Positions 35,695-45,117 of a stretch of DNA of 64,000 nt are shown in pieces. Position 1 is the stretch's first letter, and each line of letters starts with the position of its first letter. Made by a program: the position numbers and the translations under genes. The DNA is from an uncultured Armatimonadota bacterium (GTDB taxonomy: Bacteria > Armatimonadota > Fimbriimonadia > Fimbriimonadales > Fimbriimonadaceae), in assembly GCA_903904815.1 (NCBI GenBank), contig CAIVDU010000010.1:62001-126000 (forward strand), given 5' to 3'. The notes under the pieces were generated by a model. That model worked only from the letters and a program-made list of their open reading frames with translations, ran no database searches and was not told where the DNA came from.

Positions 35695-37994
35695 GCCGGG
35701 CACGAGCGTTTCTTGCGTTCTCGATTGGCATTGCGGCAAGTTCGGCGATTGGCCAGGTAGCCGGTCAATCGGCGCCCCTTAACGCTTCGCCTCAGGACCA
35801 AGGGTCGAACTCATTCCTGCCGAAGGGTGGCAAACAACTGCCGTCCAGAAATGGCCCTATGCCGGGGAAAGGTCAGTTCAGCGACGCGTTTAAGCTGGAC
35901 AGCGCTGACGACTTCAATCAGGACGGACGCAAGATTTGGGCCTCCGGGCACGTGGTCTTTGAATATCAGGGTTATAAGGCGACCTGCGACAATGTCGTAG
36001 GCGATCGCCGAACAAGGATATTTGTGCTTGAGGGGACGGCGACCCTCGTCGGAGCCGACGAGACGGTTCACGGTGATCGGCTTGTCGTCGACTATCCGAA
36101 TAAAGCTTACGAGGCATTCGACGCGGACGCCGACTTGCGTCCCAACCTGGTAGGGGGGCAAATCAAAGGCGATCTGTACGTCAAAGGTGTCGAGTCACAC
36201 GGAACAAAGGATGATTTCTTTGCCTCCGGCGGATCGCTCACAACCTGCAATCTAGTGGAGCCTCACTTCGACCTCGAATCAAACGATCTTGAAGTGAGAT
36301 ACGGTGTGCGGGCCATCATGCATCGGGCCGTCCTCCGGCTATTTGGAGCCAAAATTGTCACGCTTCCTTACCTCGTGATTCCCCTCGACGATCGTTCGTA
36401 TCGCAACATGCCCGAGGTCGGATACACAACGGACGAGGGCTACTACATCAAGATGCGGTACGGAATTCCCCTCAACGGCAACCGAGACCTATTGACCCAC
36501 ATCGACTACATGTCGCGACTAGGATTAGGGTTAGGGGGCGACTATCGATACAATGAGCCAGACAAGTCGGGAACTGCCAGCATCTACGGGATTGGAGGGG
36601 CTTGGAACGAGATCATGTTCTCGAACGATCACCGCCAAACGTTTAAGTTTGGGACCCTTTCTTTGACCGACGACTACGAAAAGAATAACTATTTGAGCGA
36701 CCCAGGAGAGACGACCTTCAATCTCCGTGGCTCACTGGCATTGCCTCAAGGATCAAAAGGGAACACCCTCGTCAATTTTTCCGACTCGAACACTCAATCG
36801 AGCACGTTTAGCTCGAGTAACGAAGTGCTTGGAGTGACCGACGACCGCAAGATCACCCGAGATCTGCACACGAATATCGGGCTGAACTATAACGGTTCGA
36901 ACAGCGACTTTAGCGGAGGCGCCGCGACTAGTAGGCAGGACCTCTCCGTAAAGGTCGCCGCGGATGGGGATGTCAAGAAGGCGACTCTGGGATTCCAATA
37001 TCTTCGCGATATCCCGATTGGAGATGTCGCCAACTTTAGCTCTGGCGCCGACATCACGCCCGAGATATCGTTGACGTCGGATGCCCAGCGATTAGTAGGT
37101 AAGAAGCTGGCGCAGGAGTTGCCGTTCCACACGGAACTTTCATGGGGAGACTTCGCCAATGGTCTCGGTGGAAATGGGCAGATTGGGCGCACTAACCTCG
37201 ACTTTTCTGTGCAAAGACCAGACCTTAGCCGCCGAAAATTCACCGTCAACCTGAATGGAGAGTTTAAGCAGGGACTGTATTCGGATGGAACGGCCCAGTA
37301 CGTCCTGAACTTCGGCAGCGACTTTCGCTACGACCTTGGGCATGAGTCGGCGGCAAATTTGAGATACAGCTACCTGCGGCCATACGGATATTCGCCGCTC
37401 ACCATTGATCAGTCGGGTCAGACAAATCTCGTGACCCTCGACACAACCACGAAACCGTTGCGGGGCCTTACGACGGGTCTTCAGACCGGTTACGACATCA
37501 CCCGCTTGCAGACCCGAGACGAACCATGGCAGCAAGTAGGTGTCCGGACCGAGTACGCGATCAAGAACTATTTTTCCCTCCGCGGACTTTCGATATACGA
37601 CCCGGGATTGGAAGCTTGGAGCAACATCCGGGTGGACCTCACATACAAACCGGGGGCGACCACTCTGGCGATCGGATCGCGTTTCGACGGTATCCGCCAC
37701 ACGTGGACCAGCATCAACATCGCTCTGACAAATCTGAAGATTGGAAGAACCCAGTTCAGTTCAAATCTAGCCTATAACGGATACACCGAGCGATTCGACA
37801 CCCAGCAGTACAACGTAATTTACGACCTGCACTGTGCGGAAGCGGTCTTCACGCTGACAGATCAGAACTACGGCTTCCGACCGGGAAGGCAGATCGAATT
37901 CTTTATTCGCCTTAAAGCCCTGCCATTCGATGGCAACTTCGGACTCGGCACGCGTGGTCAGCCAATTACGACCAATACCGGCCGTGATTTTTAG
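35691..37994 (+). CDS. lptD: LptD/OstA-like outer-membrane assembly protein
   Basis: Outer-membrane protein of 767 residues. A signal peptide (FLAFSIGIAASSAIGQVAG) is followed by a Gln/Asn-rich linker, an OstA/LptA-type beta-jellyroll at ~70-160 (GHVVFEYQGYKATCDNVVG, VHGDRLVVDYPNKAYEAFDA) and then a long beta-barrel with alternating aromatic strands. It presumably inserts LPS or a related lipid in the outer leaflet. GTG start at 35691 overlaps the permease stop by 4 nt. It is the last gene of the unit and converges on the ABC permease gene. Paired Cys residues (TCDN, TTCN) may form the disulfide known in LptD. Confidence 0.85.
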   Translation: MSRARAFLAFSIGIAASSAIGQVAGQSAPLNASPQDQGSNSFLPKGGKQLPSRNGPMPGKGQFSDAFKLDSADDFNQDGRKIWASGHVVFEYQGYKATCDNVVGDRRTRIFVLEGTATLVGADETVHGDRLVVDYPNKAYEAFDADADLRPNLVGGQIKGDLYVKGVESHGTKDDFFASGGSLTTCNLVEPHFDLESNDLEVRYGVRAIMHRAVLRLFGAKIVTLPYLVIPLDDRSYRNMPEVGYTTDEGYYIKMRYGIPLNGNRDLLTHIDYMSRLGLGLGGDYRYNEPDKSGTASIYGIGGAWNEIMFSNDHRQTFKFGTLSLTDDYEKNNYLSDPGETTFNLRGSLALPQGSKGNTLVNFSDSNTQSSTFSSSNEVLGVTDDRKITRDLHTNIGLNYNGSNSDFSGGAATSRQDLSVKVAADGDVKKATLGFQYLRDIPIGDVANFSSGADITPEISLTSDAQRLVGKKLAQELPFHTELSWGDFANGLGGNGQIGRTNLDFSVQRPDLSRRKFTVNLNGEFKQGLYSDGTAQYVLNFGSDFRYDLGHESAANLRYSYLRPYGYSPLTIDQSGQTNLVTLDTTTKPLRGLTTGLQTGYDITRLQTRDEPWQQVGVRTEYAIKNYFSLRGLSIYDPGLEAWSNIRVDLTYKPGATTLAIGSRFDGIRHTWTSINIALTNLKIGRTQFSSNLAYNGYTERFDTQQYNVIYDLHCAEAVFTLTDQNYGFRPGRQIEFFIRLKALPFDGNFGLGTRGQPITTNTGRDF

Positions 37995-38013
37995 CCAGAG
38001 CTAGGCGCGCGGG

Positions 38014-38799
38014 TTAGCTGCTAGCGCTACCGTAGTGGCGGAGCGCGAACCTCCAGAAGGTTCGTGCTAACAAGAGCGCAGCGGTGGCCCATAGGAACGA
38101 GACCCTCAAGAGGGGAAGGTCCAGGCCACGTACAAGCTGGGTCGTCGGAATCGTCGCGAGGAGCGCCAAAGGAACGAAGTAGATGAAGACCATTTTGAGA
38201 TTCGCCCCATAAATGTCGATGGGATATCGGGCAATTGAACTGACCGACTCGGAAAGGACCCAAAGGTTGTCGACTCTTACAAGCCAGATGCCGGTCGTCA
38301 TCATGGCCAGATTAAAGGAGTAGAAGATGCAAACGGCCGCAAGCATCGACGTCCCGTAAGCCAACCAGGAAAGTGCGCTCGGCGTGTGATGGGTGCTGGT
38401 CAGACCGACGATCACCATCACGAGTCCGGCCACGAAACTGCCGATCTGGTCGAAGCTGAAGCGCCGCGAACTGACCCAAAACTGACTGTCGATTGGGCGA
38501 GTCACTACATAGTCGAGAGTGCCCCGGCGAACTTGCTCGGGGATTTCGGTCAGCGAGAAGAATACGGCCTTCGACATCGCCTCAAGAATGGAGACAGTGC
38601 CCAAGAGAGCGAACGACTCGGCCCGCGACCAACCGGCAATCGAATTTGTGTTGCGAAATAGAACCAGCAATACGAGGACGGAGAACCCGATCCACATGAC
38701 GTTCTGGCCAACTTTGGCGATAAAATTCGCACGAAATTCCAGCTCGCGTGAAAGCGAGCTGGAAACGAACACCTTATAAATGCGCAGGTATCGCTTCAT
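38014..38799 (-). CDS. ABC-2 type transporter permease (COG3694-like)
   Basis: Polytopic membrane protein of 261 residues, six predicted helices, resembling the COG3694 half-permease usually found with a second permease and an ATPase. Recognisable are LEFRANFIAKVGQNVMW, the coupling segment IPEQVRRGTLDYVVTRPIDSQF, and YPIDIYGANLKMVFIYFVP. Neither partner is present beside it; instead it follows trxA by 30 bp on the same strand. Substrate unknown. Confidence 0.82.
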   Translation of the reverse strand: MKRYLRIYKVFVSSSLSRELEFRANFIAKVGQNVMWIGFSVLVLLVLFRNTNSIAGWSRAESFALLGTVSILEAMSKAVFFSLTEIPEQVRRGTLDYVVTRPIDSQFWVSSRRFSFDQIGSFVAGLVMVIVGLTSTHHTPSALSWLAYGTSMLAAVCIFYSFNLAMMTTGIWLVRVDNLWVLSESVSSIARYPIDIYGANLKMVFIYFVPLALLATIPTTQLVRGLDLPLLRVSFLWATAALLLARTFWRFALRHYGSASS

Positions 38800-38829
38800 G
38801 AACGGCGCCCGCGAAGTCGACTCACTCGG

Positions 38830-39153
38830 TTAGAGGGCGCTGTCGATGAGAGCGGCGATCCGGTCGCGTGGGGCTGCTCCGACGAGCTGGTTCACAACCT
38901 TGCCGCCTTTGAAGACGAGAAGCGCGGGGATGCTCATCACGTTGTACTTACCAGCGATTTCCGGATCCGCATCGACGTCGACCTTGTAGACCTTTGCCTT
39001 GCCGGCATAGTCTGTAGCTAGAGTCTCGATTACGGGTGAGATGGCTCGACATGGGCCACACCACGTTGCCCAGAAGTCCACTAGGACCGGTACGTCCGAT
39101 TTCAGAACGTTCTCTTCGAATTCGCTTCCGCTTACTGCTAGGTTTGCTGCCAT
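38830..39153 (-). CDS. trxA: thioredoxin
   Basis: Cytoplasmic disulfide reductase of 107 residues with the redox motif WCGPC, the cis-Pro loop SIPALLVFKGG, and an otherwise typical thioredoxin length. The ATG at 39153 (MAANLAVSG) is chosen on family length; the frame continues to 39213. It is divergent from the Gly-rich protein gene at 39297 and likely co-transcribed with the ABC permease. Confidence 0.95.
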   Translation of the reverse strand: MAANLAVSGSEFEENVLKSDVPVLVDFWATWCGPCRAISPVIETLATDYAGKAKVYKVDVDADPEIAGKYNVMSIPALLVFKGGKVVNQLVGAAPRDRIAALIDSAL

Positions 39154-39260
39154 TTTGATCTCGCTTTGCCCACTGAGGCTTATGTCATCGGTATACCCGA
39201 GAGTGGTGATCACAAGGGCTGTGACCTATTGCCTCGCTAGGACGTCTCAACTGTTGAACA

Positions 39261-39274
39261 CCCCAAGCTTGGGG
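39261..39274. promoter_or_regulatory. perfect 14-bp palindrome in a divergent promoter region
   Basis: CCCCAAGCTTGGGG is a perfect inverted repeat located just before the AGGAGG of the gene at 39297, in the trxA divergent region. It could be a dimeric regulator site or an RNA hairpin near the ribosome binding site. No second copy was noticed in the window. Confidence 0.35.
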
Positions 39275-39296
39275 CGAACAGGAGGATGGGAAACCT

Positions 39297-40223
39297 TTGA
39301 GAATCAGGTGGACGAATTTAGCCCTAGCGTTGGGCGTTATGACGTTGACAGTTTCGGCCGTTCAGGCGACGCCGAAAAAGCACAAGAAGAAGTCGACTCA
39401 CAAAGTGACCAAGTCGGTTAAGCCAGCAGCGACTGGTGCGGAGACTTCACTTGTCGGGGTCACGCTTTTCGACAGCGGACGACACGTCATTGAGCTTTAC
39501 GGCACACCCGATTCAGTTCAAGCGGCGAACGTCTCTCAGATCAGTGCTGGTGGCGGTGGCGGCGGATTTCCCGGCGGCGGAGTTCCTGGCGCCGGTGCAC
39601 CCCCGGCAAGGGGTGGCGGTGGTGGTGGCGGCGCCGGTGGCGCAGCAGCGCCGGCTGCCTACTCGAACCCAGACGCGTTCGGAGATGAAGTTCTTCGGCA
39701 ACAGGGCGTTCCTGGCGGCGGTGGACCTCCTCCGGGCTATGGTGGCCCTGGTGGCCCTCCTGGTGGATTCGGTGGCCCTGGTGGCCGTGGCGGATATCCC
39801 GGAGGTCCTGGTGGTCCCGGCGCAGCCGGTGCACCCGGAGTGCCTGGTGGCGCTGGAGCAGGCGGCGGCATTCCCGGAAGCGGTGGCGGACAGCAGGACG
39901 CAGTGACCTATACGCGCTGGAGCTACAATCGCGGCTCGAGCAAATACGGTTTCGTGTTCGACAAATTTAACCGAGTGGTGCAGATCGAAGCTATCGGCAT
40001 TGAGAATCCGAAAGTGCACACGAAGCGAGGAATCGGCTTCGGAAACAACTTCGCTTCTCTGATTAAGACCTACGGACCGCCCGATGGCTACGACATCGGC
40101 GGAGACACAAACTTGACTGTCCGATACCTCATCCGATCCAAGGTCGCTTTCCGACTTAGCCGACTTGCGGCTAAGAAGCCAGTCGTGGTTACCGGAATCG
40201 TAATTGCAGCGGCCAAGGGTTAG
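39297..40223 (+). CDS. secreted protein with Gly/Pro-rich insert, unknown function
   Basis: Not recognised. 308 residues, TTG start at 39297 with AGGAGG 11 nt upstream. A signal peptide (NLALALGVMTLTVSAVQA) and a Lys-rich stretch come first. Residues 53-74 read GVTLFDSGRHVIELYGTPDS, and a similar segment, GIGFGNNFASLIKTYGPPDG, occurs at ~246-264. Between them lies a ~110-residue Gly/Pro/Ala-rich low-complexity stretch (85-198) and a small beta region (WSYNRGSSKYGFVFD). The duplicated motif resembles the small-domain pattern of outer-membrane assembly factors such as BamE, but this is only a pattern. It is followed by dnaG after 15 nt. Confidence 0.75.
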   Translation: MRIRWTNLALALGVMTLTVSAVQATPKKHKKKSTHKVTKSVKPAATGAETSLVGVTLFDSGRHVIELYGTPDSVQAANVSQISAGGGGGGFPGGGVPGAGAPPARGGGGGGGAGGAAAPAAYSNPDAFGDEVLRQQGVPGGGGPPPGYGGPGGPPGGFGGPGGRGGYPGGPGGPGAAGAPGVPGGAGAGGGIPGSGGGQQDAVTYTRWSYNRGSSKYGFVFDKFNRVVQIEAIGIENPKVHTKRGIGFGNNFASLIKTYGPPDGYDIGGDTNLTVRYLIRSKVAFRLSRLAAKKPVVVTGIVIAAAKG

Positions 40224-40238
40224 GCGGAGACGCCGCTA

Positions 40239-42014
40239 TTGAGCGACGAACGCGACGAGATTCGGGCACGAGTCGATATCGTCGAGCTTGTCGGAGCCTC
40301 TGTGAGGCTCGAAAGAAAGGGCAAGTCCTACAAGGGACTTTGCCCTTTTCATGCTGATAAGACCCCCTCTTTTGATGTCAGCCCGGACACCGGGCGATAT
40401 ACCTGTTGGTCATGCGGAGAAAAGGGAGACATCTTCACCTGGGTCATGAAGACCCAAAACGTAGAATTTCCCGAAGCAATGAGGATCCTCGCCAAAATGG
40501 CGAACGTGACCCTCAAAGAGGGACTCCGCGGGCAAGACTCCTCCCAGCGCGAAATGCATCATGCTGCGATGGCGGAAGCCCAGGCATTCTTTCGCGAGCA
40601 GTTTTCTCGGTCTGAAGTAGCCCGTGCCTACTGCTCCCGTCGAGGTCTTCCTGACGCCATTCTTGAGGCCTGGGGTGTTGGGTATTCGCCGGAGGGTGGA
40701 GAGGCCCTGACCGCCCGTCTCAAGCGGAAGGGACTCTCTCTGGCCGAATGCAAGGCTCTGTTCCTTGTTGACCAGGATGCCGGGGGTGGCTTCTACGACA
40801 AATTCCGAGGCCGTCTGATGTTCCCCATTTGGAACGAGAAGGGTGAGCTAGTGGCATTTGGTGGCAGAATCCTCGGTCAGGGCAATCCAAAGTACATCAA
40901 CAGCAGTGACACCCCGCTCTACCGAAAGAGTCGAGTCCTGTACGGAATGAATCGCGCCAAGGATCAGCTTCAGAAATCTCGACGCGCCGTCCTCGTTGAG
41001 GGCTATCTGGATGTTATTGCGTGTCACCGGGCCGGAGTAACTTCAGCCCTCGCTTCATTAGGCACCTCCCTCTCAGAAGAGCACGCCAAACTCCTCAAAA
41101 GATGGGTCGAGGAGGTCGTAATTCTGTATGACAGCGACGCCGCCGGGCAAAAAGCAGCCGACCGTGCTTCACGTATTCTGGCCGGCGAGGGCCTGAGGGT
41201 CCGCATTGCCCTCATGCCCGACGGAGAGGACCCTGACACGCTGTTAGGCACGAGTGGACCGGAAGCCGTCGTCGCGGCCGTAGAAAGAGGCCTGAAGCCC
41301 ATGGAATACCGCGTTCAGGCCCTGGAGCGCGCGATTCCCAAAGAAGATCCCCGATTTTGGGTAGACGTGCTGCCCATTCTCGCCGAGGCGCCTTCGGAAA
41401 TGGAACTCGACTCCTTGATCGTTAGACTCGCCCACCAGTACCCGGGCGTCACCGACGTGATCCGTGCCCAGAAATCGCTCCGCAACGACGTTCTGCGTGC
41501 CAGGGGAGCCAAACCAAGCGCGGCTCCCGAGCATTCTGAATCGCGTCCCCTCCCAAGGCCTAAGCCTCCCTCAATTCGCAAGCGCCTCACTTCGTCGGAA
41601 GTGGTCCTGTTAAGGGCTTTCACGGATGAACAGCATCGAAAAAGCGGTTGGCTCTTCGTGAGTCATCCCGAACTCTTTTCGAGTGAGTTGGCAGTTCGAC
41701 TCGCGACCTCGATCAAGGATGCCTTTGGATCGGAACCTCCGACAGGTCCCCCCGCGCACTGGCTGCATCGCATCGAACCGGAAGAACTCCAAGGCACTTT
41801 TGAGGAACTGATTGCCGATGCTCGGGGAGATCTCCTGTCGGAGTCGGTGATCGTGGACGCTGTCCAAAAACTGCAGCAAGAGATGGAACAGAGGAATATC
41901 AACAACGCGATGGCGAAGGAGATGTCGGCGGCTGAAAGACAGCAGCTTTTGAACCGCATGAAGGAGATGAAGCCCGACAAACACAAAAAACCGCCCACCG
42001 ATGGTCTGTTTTAG
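40239..42014 (+). CDS. dnaG: DNA primase
   Basis: Synthesises RNA primers at the replication fork. 591 residues, TTG start at 40239. The CHC2 zinc finger is intact (Cys35, His38, Cys56, Cys59). The TOPRIM catalytic core shows [13 protein letters not shown] and [16 protein letters not shown]-terminal helical helicase-interaction domain fills the last ~150 residues and ends Lys-rich. It precedes sigA, the common dnaG-rpoD arrangement. Confidence 0.95.
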   Translation: MSDERDEIRARVDIVELVGASVRLERKGKSYKGLCPFHADKTPSFDVSPDTGRYTCWSCGEKGDIFTWVMKTQNVEFPEAMRILAKMANVTLKEGLRGQDSSQREMHHAAMAEAQAFFREQFSRSEVARAYCSRRGLPDAILEAWGVGYSPEGGEALTARLKRKGLSLAECKALFLVDQDAGGGFYDKFRGRLMFPIWNEKGELVAFGGRILGQGNPKYINSSDTPLYRKSRVLYGMNRAKDQLQKSRRAVLVEGYLDVIACHRAGVTSALASLGTSLSEEHAKLLKRWVEEVVILYDSDAAGQKAADRASRILAGEGLRVRIALMPDGEDPDTLLGTSGPEAVVAAVERGLKPMEYRVQALERAIPKEDPRFWVDVLPILAEAPSEMELDSLIVRLAHQYPGVTDVIRAQKSLRNDVLRARGAKPSAAPEHSESRPLPRPKPPSIRKRLTSSEVVLLRAFTDEQHRKSGWLFVSHPELFSSELAVRLATSIKDAFGSEPPTGPPAHWLHRIEPEELQGTFEELIADARGDLLSESVIVDAVQKLQQEMEQRNINNAMAKEMSAAERQQLLNRMKEMKPDKHKKPPTDGLF

Positions 42015-42065
42015 GCTCCGATTGGGAGATTTATGAGTGGAAATTGCAGATCCACGAAATATCGC

Positions 42066-42094
42066 TTGGGAATCCGCCAAGGCTGCGTTATAGT
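42066..42094 (+). promoter_or_regulatory. sigma70-type promoter for sigA
   Basis: TTGGGA at 42066-42071 and TATAGT at 42089-42094 with a 17-bp spacer. Transcription would start near 42101. It lies between dnaG and sigA and implies that the sigA start codon is downstream of it. Confidence 0.55.
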
Positions 42095-42139
42095 GATCCT
42101 CGACACGGACCTCCAGGGAATGGAGGCTGGTCTCCACAC

Positions 42140-43177
42140 ATGGTAGTAGGATCGCGTCCAGTTACTCTAGGGACGATGCAGGGTGTTCCTCACGTGGAAC
42201 CGAACGGGGGCTGGTTATCCCTCTGTCCTGCATCTACTCACTCGTCAACAAAAGGCAAAGTCGGCAAAGCAATTGAGCTTGAAGACGCGCCTGAAAACGA
42301 ATGGCAGAATGTCTTGGGTACTTCGGAAGCCGAAGGCGTCGGAATCGACGACTCGGTCCGGATGTGGCTCAAGCGCATTGGCAAAATTCCACTCCTCAAT
42401 TCGGATCAAGAAATTGCCCTGTCGCGACATGCGCGGCAAGGTTGTTGTGCTTGTAAGCAACTTCTGATCGAGTCGAACCTTCGACTCGTGGTGAGCATCG
42501 CGAAGCGATTCGCTGGTCGAGGGTTGTCCATGCAGGACCTCATTCAAGAGGGCAACATGGGCTTGATTCGAGCCGTTGAAAAATACGACCCGGAGAGAGG
42601 ATTCCGATTCAGCACTTACGCGACGTGGTGGGTCCGTCAGGCAATTTCCCGCGCCATCAGCGACCAAGGTCGAACCATCCGGGTGCCAGTACACACGCTT
42701 GAAGCCGTCAATCGAATGCTCCGGGCGAGTAGTCAACTGCAGCAGGAAATGGGACGCGAAGTCAGCGCGGAAGAGATTGGACGCTCCATGAATGTGAGCG
42801 CCGAAAGAGTACAGGAATTCTATCGAGCCATATCAGAACCAATTTCGCTGGATTCTCCAGTCGGTGAAAGTGAGGATGCGGCCTTAGGTGAGTTCATCGT
42901 GGATCGAAACGGTGAAACCCCAGTAGACGCGGCCTCCAGAGCGATTCTTCGCAAGAGAATTGACCATGTGTTGGGAACGCTGGCCGAGAGGGAGCGAGAT
43001 GTGATTCTCATGCGGTTCGGACTGCTGGATGGTCAGCCGCATACCCTGGAAGAAGTCGCACGGTGCTTCCAAGTGACCCGAGAGCGAATCCGCCAGATCG
43101 AACAAAAATCTCTCAAGAAATTGAAGCATCCAAGCCGATCGCTTCAGCTGAAAGAACTTCTCGATCCAGTAGTGTAG
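42140..43177 (+). CDS. sigA: primary sigma factor (sigma70 family)
   Basis: Directs RNA polymerase to promoters. From the ATG at 42140 it has 345 residues. Region 1.2 ([18 protein letters not shown]), region 2 ([45 protein letters not shown]), region 3 and region 4 ([28 protein letters not shown]) are all intact. The N-terminus is short, with no long region 1.1. Possible starts are TTG 42044, ATG 42140 and ATG 42176; I prefer 42140 because a promoter lies at 42066-42094. A strong terminator follows. Confidence 0.93.
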   Translation: MVVGSRPVTLGTMQGVPHVEPNGGWLSLCPASTHSSTKGKVGKAIELEDAPENEWQNVLGTSEAEGVGIDDSVRMWLKRIGKIPLLNSDQEIALSRHARQGCCACKQLLIESNLRLVVSIAKRFAGRGLSMQDLIQEGNMGLIRAVEKYDPERGFRFSTYATWWVRQAISRAISDQGRTIRVPVHTLEAVNRMLRASSQLQQEMGREVSAEEIGRSMNVSAERVQEFYRAISEPISLDSPVGESEDAALGEFIVDRNGETPVDAASRAILRKRIDHVLGTLAERERDVILMRFGLLDGQPHTLEEVARCFQVTRERIRQIEQKSLKKLKHPSRSLQLKELLDPVV

Positions 43178-43200
43178 GCACTGACCACGCCCATCCCAAA

Positions 43201-43234
43201 AACGCCCGCAGCAACAAGCTGCGGGCGTTTTTTT
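43201..43234 (+). terminator. intrinsic terminator of sigA
   Basis: Perfect 12-bp stem (43201-43212 with 43218-43229, core CGCCCGCAGC) and AACAA loop, running into seven T ending at 43234. It lies 23 bp after the sigA stop. Confidence 0.95.
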
Positions 43235-43398
43235 GTGAGGTCGGAGGGTGGGAAAGTTCGTTTGCGAGAGTTGCTTACGGTCTGCAGAGACCCGAATCGG
43301 CTACTGCTCCCGGATATCTAACCGTGAGGAGTGAAACGCGAGCACCAAGTCGTTAGAATCGTGCACAAATCCGTCCCTGGAAACCGCCGACCGTCAAC

Positions 43399-44157
43399 TC
43401 ACGACAGCGTGATTCCGGATTCTGGGGGAAATATGCTCCACGGCCGACCAATCATGTCTCCCGTGAGTAAAGGCTCAATTTCGAATGGTGAGCCGTCCAA
43501 AAGATTGACCTCAGCGCCAACCTCGTGGAGCAAGACAAGGACGGCAGCAAGGTCATGCAGGCGTTCGTTAAAGCCGAGCATGGCGCGGTTTCGCCCAGCT
43601 GCGACCCAAGCCGCGTCGATCACCGCCGCTCCTGCGCATCGCATTTTGCCCGGAATCCGCCCCACGCCCACGGTTTTGGCGACGTTCTCGTTGTAGGTCA
43701 CCATCTCTTCGGGGCGAATCCCACCTGGACGCAGTCTCGGAAGGGCGACGCCGTTCAGGAATGCCCCTTGGCCACGTTCACCAAGATACATCTCATGAAG
43801 GGACGGAGCGAACGCGGCTCCCAATGTGGGGACGTTGTCCACGAGCAGCCCGATGCTCACCGCCCAAATTGGGCTCCCAAATGAAAAGTTCGTCGTACCA
43901 TCGACGGGGTCTACGATCCAGAGTCCATTCGGACCCGAAGACGTGTATCCAAATTCTTCTCCAGCGACCGTAGTGCCCGGGACTAACACTGGAAGCGCCT
44001 CTCGGAGATAGGTTTCCACGGCCCGGTCAGCCGCCGTCACGATGCTCCCGTCGGACTTGAGTTCGCGCACCACTCCCTGTTGAATGTCGAGCGCCATCTT
44101 CCCGGCTCGCTCAGCGATGTCGGCAAGGGCCAGGAGAAGGGAAGAGGGCGCGGGCAT
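43399..44157 (-). CDS. suhB: inositol monophosphatase family protein
   Basis: Mg-dependent phosphatase of the SuhB/inositol monophosphatase family, 252 residues. The metal-binding signatures are GEEFG, VDPVDGTTNF, and GFNERLHDLAAV (Asp in the last). Substrate may be inositol phosphate, histidinol phosphate or fructose bisphosphate; the family cannot be split by eye. It is divergent from the tRNA gene, whose promoter begins 39 bp upstream of its start codon. Confidence 0.88.
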   Translation of the reverse strand: MPAPSSLLLALADIAERAGKMALDIQQGVVRELKSDGSIVTAADRAVETYLREALPVLVPGTTVAGEEFGYTSSGPNGLWIVDPVDGTTNFSFGSPIWAVSIGLLVDNVPTLGAAFAPSLHEMYLGERGQGAFLNGVALPRLRPGGIRPEEMVTYNENVAKTVGVGRIPGKMRCAGAAVIDAAWVAAGRNRAMLGFNERLHDLAAVLVLLHEVGAEVNLLDGSPFEIEPLLTGDMIGRPWSIFPPESGITLS

Positions 44158-44195
44158 GCTCCAAATTATGGATGACTTGTTTCACGATCCGCCCA

Positions 44196-44224
44196 TTGAC
44201 ACGAGGCGGAGCGGCGGGTATTAT
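44196..44224 (+). promoter_or_regulatory. consensus sigma70 promoter of tRNA-Gly
   Basis: TTGACA at 44196-44201 is a perfect -35, and TATTAT at 44219-44224 is the -10, with a 17-bp spacer. The transcript would start about 6 nt before the mature tRNA 5' end at 44237. Confidence 0.85.
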
Positions 44225-44236
44225 ATTGACTCTCAA

Positions 44237-44311
44237 GCGGGCATAGCTCAGTGGTAGAGCGATTCCTTGCCAAGGAATAGGTCGCGCGTTCGAATCGCGT
44301 TGCCCGCTCCA
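44237..44311 (+). tRNA. tRNA-Gly (anticodon GCC)
   Basis: 75 nt including an encoded CCA. Acceptor stem GCGGGCA (44237-44243) pairs with TGCCCGC (44301-44307), then discriminator T and CCA. The D arm starts GCTCAGTGGTAGAGC, the anticodon arm is ATTCC-TTGCCAA-GGAAT, and the T arm is GCGCG-TTCGAAT-CGCGT. The anticodon GCC reads GGC and GGU glycine codons. Confidence 0.97.
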
Positions 44312-44323
44312 ATAATTAAACAG

Positions 44324-44348
44324 AAAGCTGCCTTAACCGGCGGCTTTT
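44324..44348 (+). terminator. probable terminator after tRNA-Gly
   Basis: Stem AAAGCTGCC (44324-44332) pairs with GGCGGCTTT (44339-44347) with one G-T wobble and a 6-nt loop, followed by TT. The short T run makes it moderate. Confidence 0.65.
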
Positions 44349-44406
44349 ACTGTTTTAAATGGTCAAAAGCGCGTCCCTAAGAACCGGTTAACTTGCAGCT
44401 AGCCGA

Positions 44407-45117
44407 TTACGTCGTTCCGAAAAGTGCTTCGGCGGCCAGTACAGTTCGTGACTCGCCATCCACTGAACAAAGAAGCTGACCGTCTGATCCCACACCGACT
44501 GCCACTGCGAGTGAGCCTTCGGCAAGCTTGTACATCTTTCCCGGCGTCTTATCGAACACATTCCAGATGGGGGCAAGGGCTGCCCAAGAATCCGGTTCAG
44601 GCAGATCCTGTAGTCGACTGAGTACCAGTCGTAACACGGCCGCCGCTTCGTAGTGTGTGCCATGAGCGAGGGTTAAGCTGGTGGCGATTTCAGCGATCTC
44701 CTCAGGAAAGGACTGCTGGTTCAAGTTAAGGCCCAACCCCACAACTGGAACTCGTCTCCCTTGAGCATCGGGAAGCAGTTCGGTGAGAATGCCCCCGATC
44801 TTCTTGCCGGCAATGATAAGGTCGTTTGGCCAACGCAGCTGGGCATAGAGGGCAGATGCGGCCGCAACCGCAACCGACATGCCAATGAGGTGCGGTTTGG
44901 GATGGTCCGCATAGTCGTGAAACACCAGGGAAACCGTAACGCTCTCTCCCCGTTGACTGATCCACGGTCGCCCGAATCTTCCCCTGCCGGATGTCTGGCT
45001 ATGAGCGAATACGATTCCCACCGGATCGCCAGCCGCTAACATCTTCGAGGCGACATTCTGCGTCGAATCAACCTCATCTAGTTCAATCCAAGTACCGGCG
45101 ACCAGGGGATTCTTCAT
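44407..45117 (-). CDS. birA: biotin-[acetyl-CoA-carboxylase] ligase (class I)
   Basis: Attaches biotin to the carboxyl-carrier protein of acetyl-CoA carboxylase. 236 residues, ATG at 45117. The biotin/ATP loop SGRGRFGRPW and RWPNDLIIAGKKIGGIL are intact. The N-terminal helix-turn-helix of bifunctional BirA is absent, so it should be enzyme only, without repressor function. The start overlaps the nadC stop (ATGA type). Confidence 0.93.
   Translation of the reverse strand: MKNPLVAGTWIELDEVDSTQNVASKMLAAGDPVGIVFAHSQTSGRGRFGRPWISQRGESVTVSLVFHDYADHPKPHLIGMSVAVAAASALYAQLRWPNDLIIAGKKIGGILTELLPDAQGRRVPVVGLGLNLNQQSFPEEIAEIATSLTLAHGTHYEAAAVLRLVLSRLQDLPEPDSWAALAPIWNVFDKTPGKMYKLAEGSLAVAVGVGSDGQLLCSVDGESRTVLAAEALFGTT

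Noticed and set aside
36519-36540. Telomere-like TTAGGG repeats
   Set aside because: Two units only, inside the lptD coding frame (Leu-Gly repeats); nothing terminal or repeated further.
42044-42139. Longer N-terminus of sigA starting at TTG 42044
   Set aside because: The added residues do not resemble sigma region 1.1 and a good promoter lies inside this segment.
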